This document shows, one piece after another, positions 59,801 through 64,000 of a DNA stretch of 64,000 nt (the stretch's first letter is position 1; every line of letters begins with the position of its first letter). The notes below the pieces were generated by a model. It was not told the DNA's origin. It ran no database searches and saw only the letters and a program-made list of their open reading frames with translations. Where the stretch lies: positions 335,640 through 399,639 of the forward strand of contig NW_019091492.1 of NCBI RefSeq assembly GCF_001949145.1, in the 5' to 3' direction. Source of the stretch: Acanthaster planci. Its lineage: Eukaryota > Echinodermata > Asteroidea > Valvatida > Acanthasteridae. The translations under genes were made by a program, and so were the position numbers.

Positions 59801-62800
59801 TAGGCTTAATCCAAACAAGCTGAGAATCACTCCCAATCCAGTCCAGCTATTTCCTTGTGCCATCCTCTCAGAATTGTGTAAAAACAACTTTTTGTTTTTG
59901 TGCTTTCTTCTCCCTGGAGGTCGGCCGGGGTCAAGGTGCACTGGCCGCAAGTTTGTCAGCGCCTGACTGCCACCCCAGTAGCACTTCCTTCCAGGTACTG
60001 GGAACCCTAAAAGCCCCCGCTGGGTTGATTGTGTATTCCCCCAGCTGAGGTGTTGGTGCTTTTGTTTCAACTTTGCCTAATGTAATATAATAGTGCCAGA
60101 GGGCTGGTGTAGTTCACTCAAGTTCAGTGGTATAAATGTTTGAGTGTTGGTGTGTGGCCGTAGCTACAGAAGTCCTTTTACTTCAGGAAAATGCAATGCA
60201 CTTTTTCTTTGGCTGGGTCAGTGTTTTCTGGGAGGAGTGATCAAATTGAGCTAGAGGAAAATGTTTCCCACAAACTTACTTCTCTTTTGCGTGGTATGTT
60301 GAAGCCTTTTTATATATAACAGTGTCTTTTCCAACCAGTCCACCTTTGTTGGTTTTAAGATAGCATTGTCATTGATATATTCAATCGGAAGATATTTGTG
60401 AAACCTTATTTTCTTTATTTATTGATTGTGTAATTTATTTCCTTTTTTAGTGAAACAAATATTGATGAAACTTAAACTACTTGTGTACATAGTGGAAGAA
60501 CAAAAATTAATTCATGAATTAAAAGCTTAACATTGACAAAAAAGTGTATTTGATAATACAGCGTAGACAGAGTACCTGAGAGAGTAATTGATTTCACTCT
60601 TAGACTTAATGTTACACTGGTTATTATGTACATGTAAACGGCTAACATTCATATTGTTGAGATAACCATAAATGGATTGGTATTTTTTAATTGAACAAAA
60701 GTCGTATTTGAAATTCCAGAAAAAAGTGGACCTTTCCCCCCCCCAAAAAAAGAAAATGAAAAATATTTTTCAGGTACATGTAAATGGACTGGTGCCAACA
60801 CCTTGGCTATGTAAATAGATGTAGAATACTCCCATGGGGCTGGTATGTACATCTGGTTTCTTGTCTAGGTAATGTAATCACTTCACACTGCCCTTTGGCA
60901 GTTGCTATATTCTTGGTCCAAGTTAGTGTGTGGAGTCTGGAGAGCATGAGATCTTGGTAGTATGGTACAATATTGCATCTTGCTGTCCTACTTATATTAT
61001 TACTGTGTCTACATAGATCATATTTTTATCATCGTAGAATAGCTATGATTACTTGTGTATGGGGGTGTTCACTTGTCAAGTGTTTATGATGATTTCTGCT
61101 GTGTGGGAGTAGAATAGGTTATTTATGTCAGGAATTAAAAAAAGCAAATTGTCTGGCTTATGGGTGCAAAGACAGTGGTCTTTGGCCTGGTCTGAACTTT
61201 TTTTGTTTACATCTGGAGCAAAGATTAACCTTTGTAAATGTACAAGTGTGTACTGTACATGCCATCTGCTGTTTATGATCCCTGATGAAAGTTTGTACAC
61301 ATAGTTACCTTGTTAAAAACAGGGGGCTTACTCTGCTCCCATTACAATGGTAAATGTGCTGGATTAGGATTCACTAGGCACTTGACAGTAATAAGTCTCA
61401 TGTAGTTTAACTTCTTGTGCTTGAGTAATGAAGGCTTTGATTTAGCATAAAACATTAAAGTAAAGAGATGACCATTGCAAGCTTTTTGAAGAAGGCTTAT
61501 TTTAGGCTTAAGTTCAAATTTTTCATCTCACCTTCCCTTCCAAGTTTTTTATGACATGTATGTGTAGCATTTGTTCCAGTCGGCTTGTACATTAGTTCCG
61601 ATATATTTTGGTCACTACTGCTGAGACTACCTTTGTACATGTGCTTGTGAGTTTTTTATATCTTAAAATGTTCTCCATATTATTTTTCCTAATATGTATA
61701 TGCCGGTAGTCGGTGCATGTAGGACAGCCTTCCCAAAATACAAACACAAAGACTTCACAAAAAGTTTGATGAACTAGACACGTGTATTTCTAGCATTAGT
61801 TCACAGACAGTTATTTGTTAAAAGAAAAATTTGATAAAGGAAAAAGAAAGACTGATACCACAAATCAACAATGTAACGGATTATTTATAGATAAATTGTG
61901 TACATTTGTCATGAGATTACATAGTTCATTAATATAAATGGTATAAAAGTCCCTAAAGTTTGTCGACCGATCTGCTGACATGCTGGATCATGTTCAGAAA
62001 TATGAATGTTTAGTTGAGTGTGTAAAGACCAGGTCTCTTCAGAGAAATCATCCAAGAAGTAAAAATGCCCTCTTTTGAGGATTTTTTTTAATAAAGGAGC
62101 TTCACTTACCTTCCTGTTTTTCTGTTAAGATTTTTAGTCTAAATTTTAGCAACTAGTCCATACAGGAATGAAAGCTTTGACTAGTCTAACTTGAATTGTG
62201 ACATTGCTTGATGATCACCAGTGCACCCCCCCCCCAAGTCTGATGACCCCCAGGTTGGAGCTGAGGGTTGCATGTGGACCCACCTATGGTTATCATGAAT
62301 TATTGGCAGTCCTCAAAAAATTGAAGAACATGTGCTATGAAGTACCTTAGTTAGGATATATGATATAGGGTCTGCCCACCCATCAGTTTGATAAGACCTA
62401 TTAGCCCTTTGTTTGTGTGTGTGTACATGAGATAAAGAGCACAATCTCTGTTGACAATCTGGTTTGTATCCAGCTTTGAAAACAAAGGCAAAGAGTTGTC
62501 CTTTCAGGGTTATCTAGTATTTAGGAAAGGTTGGGGCAGAAGGAGTGAGTCAGTTGCTATTACCAAATGCTGTTGCCCTACATTTCCCTACCAAAATGCC
62601 CTTTGTTGACTCAAATTTAAAGGAGCACAGTGGCTAGTATCCTACTTTCTGTGTGGACCTCTGGCATGACTAACTCCAGTATGTATACTGTATGGGGGAA
62701 TTCATGCGTGTATGGGTTCATGTACAGATGAATGCTGACTTGAAAATTCTTAAATTTTCATGTCAGATTTCTCATTGAAATGTGCTGAAGTCTGGAAGGC

Positions 62801-62846
62801 TGACTAGTATAACATATGTGTAGTTACTTTCAAACTATTCTTGATG

Positions 62847-63077
62847 TACAGTTTGCCCCAATTTATTCATACCCCTTCCAAATTCAGGTAACATAGAATT
62901 CACAACCAAGAGATCATAGAATTCACAACCAAAAGCTGAGATCTTTGGCCAAGTGTGCTTTTGCAAAGGAAATACATGTACTAGTTTTTGTGTGCCCGCT
63001 TTGACCATCAGTCTAACTCAAATATAGCAAACTGCCACATTTTTCAAAGGGTATGAATGATTTGGGGCTTAACTGTA
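62847..63077. mobile_element. Tc1/mariner-type MITE, 231 bp
   Basis: The ends read TA-CAGTTTGCCCCAATTTAT at the left and, in reverse, TA-CAGTTAAGCCCCAAATCA at the right. They share ATTCATACCC and are flanked by TA on both sides, as the TA target duplication of Tc1/mariner transposons requires. The CAGTT...CCCCAAATTATTCATACCCC pattern is familiar from Tc1-like elements of fish and other animals. The core has no transposase and contains a 23-bp direct repeat (62892-62914, 62915-62937). Confidence 0.75.
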
Positions 63078-64000
63078 AATATAATTCTACCCAAACCTAT
63101 ACTTGCCAATATTTTTTAAATTGGAGCTTAATCTGAAATAAAGATATCAAAATTAGTCGGAGCTCACTTAGATTTACATGTACAATCACATGTAGCTTTG
63201 TATACATGTACCCCGCTATCAAGACTTTAAAGTCAAAAGAAAGACAAAATGACCCACTGGGAGAGCAACAAAACATTCATGAACATGGAATGAAATGATG
63301 AGGGAAGCCTCGGCAACTAGAAATACCATTGGCAGTGCAAAAGAAGAAGAAGAAGCAATCTTTATGTAGTACTGTCTTAGTCTATCATTGGTTTTTTTTT
63401 ATCAATGGAATACATGTTCATATGTTACCTCCTGGACCTAAATTCTAACCCTGTTCAAACTGATAACAGACCTGTTTCTACCAATTTGTTGTTTGTCTTG
63501 CCATGAAAGCACAGGGTAGAATGGGAGAAATGAATTGTGTGTACAATAAACGTCACTGATGACATTGTTTCAATACTTGCCTTGTGCTGTATGTGTATTT
63601 GCTTTCAAAATTGTCTTCTTCCAGACTTTACCTTTTGAGTTCCAAGTTAGGTTTCAGACTCATACAATAAACACTCTTCCCCCCACAAATTAAAGTGACC
63701 TTAAGTGTGGGTACCACAGCTTTAAATACATTTGTGCGTGGCTTGGTTGTTATGAAATGTGTTCTTTTTTTCAAAATAGTGGGTTGAGCTGCTACTCCCT
63801 GATCCCAACCAGTGCTGAATTTTACCTGTGTAGAACCATGGAGGTTGAAACACTGCACCTATGTAACAGCCCTGATGGATTCTTGGAAGGGTAAAAGGCA
63901 TTGTAATTGCATCTCACTTTGACTGCAATCAAAAAATGAAAACTTGGAAACTATAAGTGGGCATTATAAGCAATTTCTGTTATACCTGCCTTATGCTACC

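Larger units (their letters stand above)
35191..64000 (+). other. Probable long transcribed intron; no exon recognised
   Basis: From here to the end of the window the plus strand is T-rich over A and G-rich over C. CpG is scarce (6 in 57001-57600 against 28 in 8581-9180) while TG and CA are common. TACATGTA repeats become frequent (for example 35386, 41090, 50490, 50710, 55210, 55890). Transcription-linked strand bias and gene-body CpG methylation both produce this in invertebrates, so a very long intron of the plus-strand gene is the simplest reading. Open frames up to 126 codons (such as 59690-60070 minus, 49473-49850 plus) show no family. Repeats and islands inside it are listed separately; the rest holds nothing I can name. 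Confidence 0.4.

Noticed and set aside
59690-60070. 126-codon minus frame crossing a GC-rich patch
   Set aside because: Antisense to the proposed transcription direction, no recognised domain; patch noted only as compositionally odd.

Overview
This is eukaryotic (metazoan) genomic DNA with very low gene density. One protein-coding gene is certain: an intronless SoxB2 (Sox14/21-type) HMG-box transcription factor on the minus strand at 33842-34618. A SoxB2 coding frame, tRNA-derived SINE sequence, pogo/hAT/Tc1 DNA-transposon remnants and many TACATGTA repeats fit a marine invertebrate, probably a deuterostome (echinoderm, hemichordate or amphioxus). The exact group cannot be fixed from this window.

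Left part (1 to about 26 kb): repeat-rich DNA with ordinary CpG frequency. It holds a dense set of inverted-repeat elements, mostly non-autonomous DNA transposons. They include a short 36-bp-TIR element (6.96-7.13 kb), a CAGAGTTGT-ended element (10.31-10.62 kb), a foldback element built of ~27-bp subrepeats (11.09-11.59 kb), a 2.39-kb composite hAT-like element with a perfect 8-bp target-site duplication (13.05-15.44 kb) carrying a non-LTR retrotransposon relic, and a dead pogo/Tigger-like transposase (15.55-16.76 kb). Further on come a 46-bp-TIR MITE (17.64-17.97 kb), a 1.73-kb long inverted repeat with ~0.5-kb arms (21.04-22.77 kb) and several palindromic MITEs (23-26 kb). A tRNA-derived SINE head lies at 3.1 kb.

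Middle (26-35.2 kb): unique sequence around SoxB2, with two clusters of Sox-like ACAAT motifs downstream of the gene that may be enhancers, a possible poly(A) signal about 1.5 kb past the stop, and a compact upstream region with five CCAAT/ATTGG boxes. On the other side of that region, on the plus strand, lies a CpG-rich short open frame starting ATGATGGCGGAG. It ends in a good GC-type splice donor, which suggests the first exon of a divergently transcribed gene sharing the promoter region.

Right part (35.2-64 kb): no exon is recognised. It is T- and G-biased on the plus strand, poor in CpG (6 CpG in one 600-bp sample against 28 in a sample from the left part), and rich in TACATGTA. This fits a very long, transcribed and methylated first intron of the plus-strand gene. 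Islands of balanced composition (about 40.5, 46.8-48.3 and 49.7 kb) stand out and may be regulatory. Repeats here include a TIR element whose core is a tRNA-like fold (41.8-42.1 kb), a perfect inverted duplication (53.05-53.16 kb), a relative of the 25.8-kb palindromic MITE (54.8 kb), a MITE at 56.6 kb and a Tc1-like MITE (62.85-63.08 kb).
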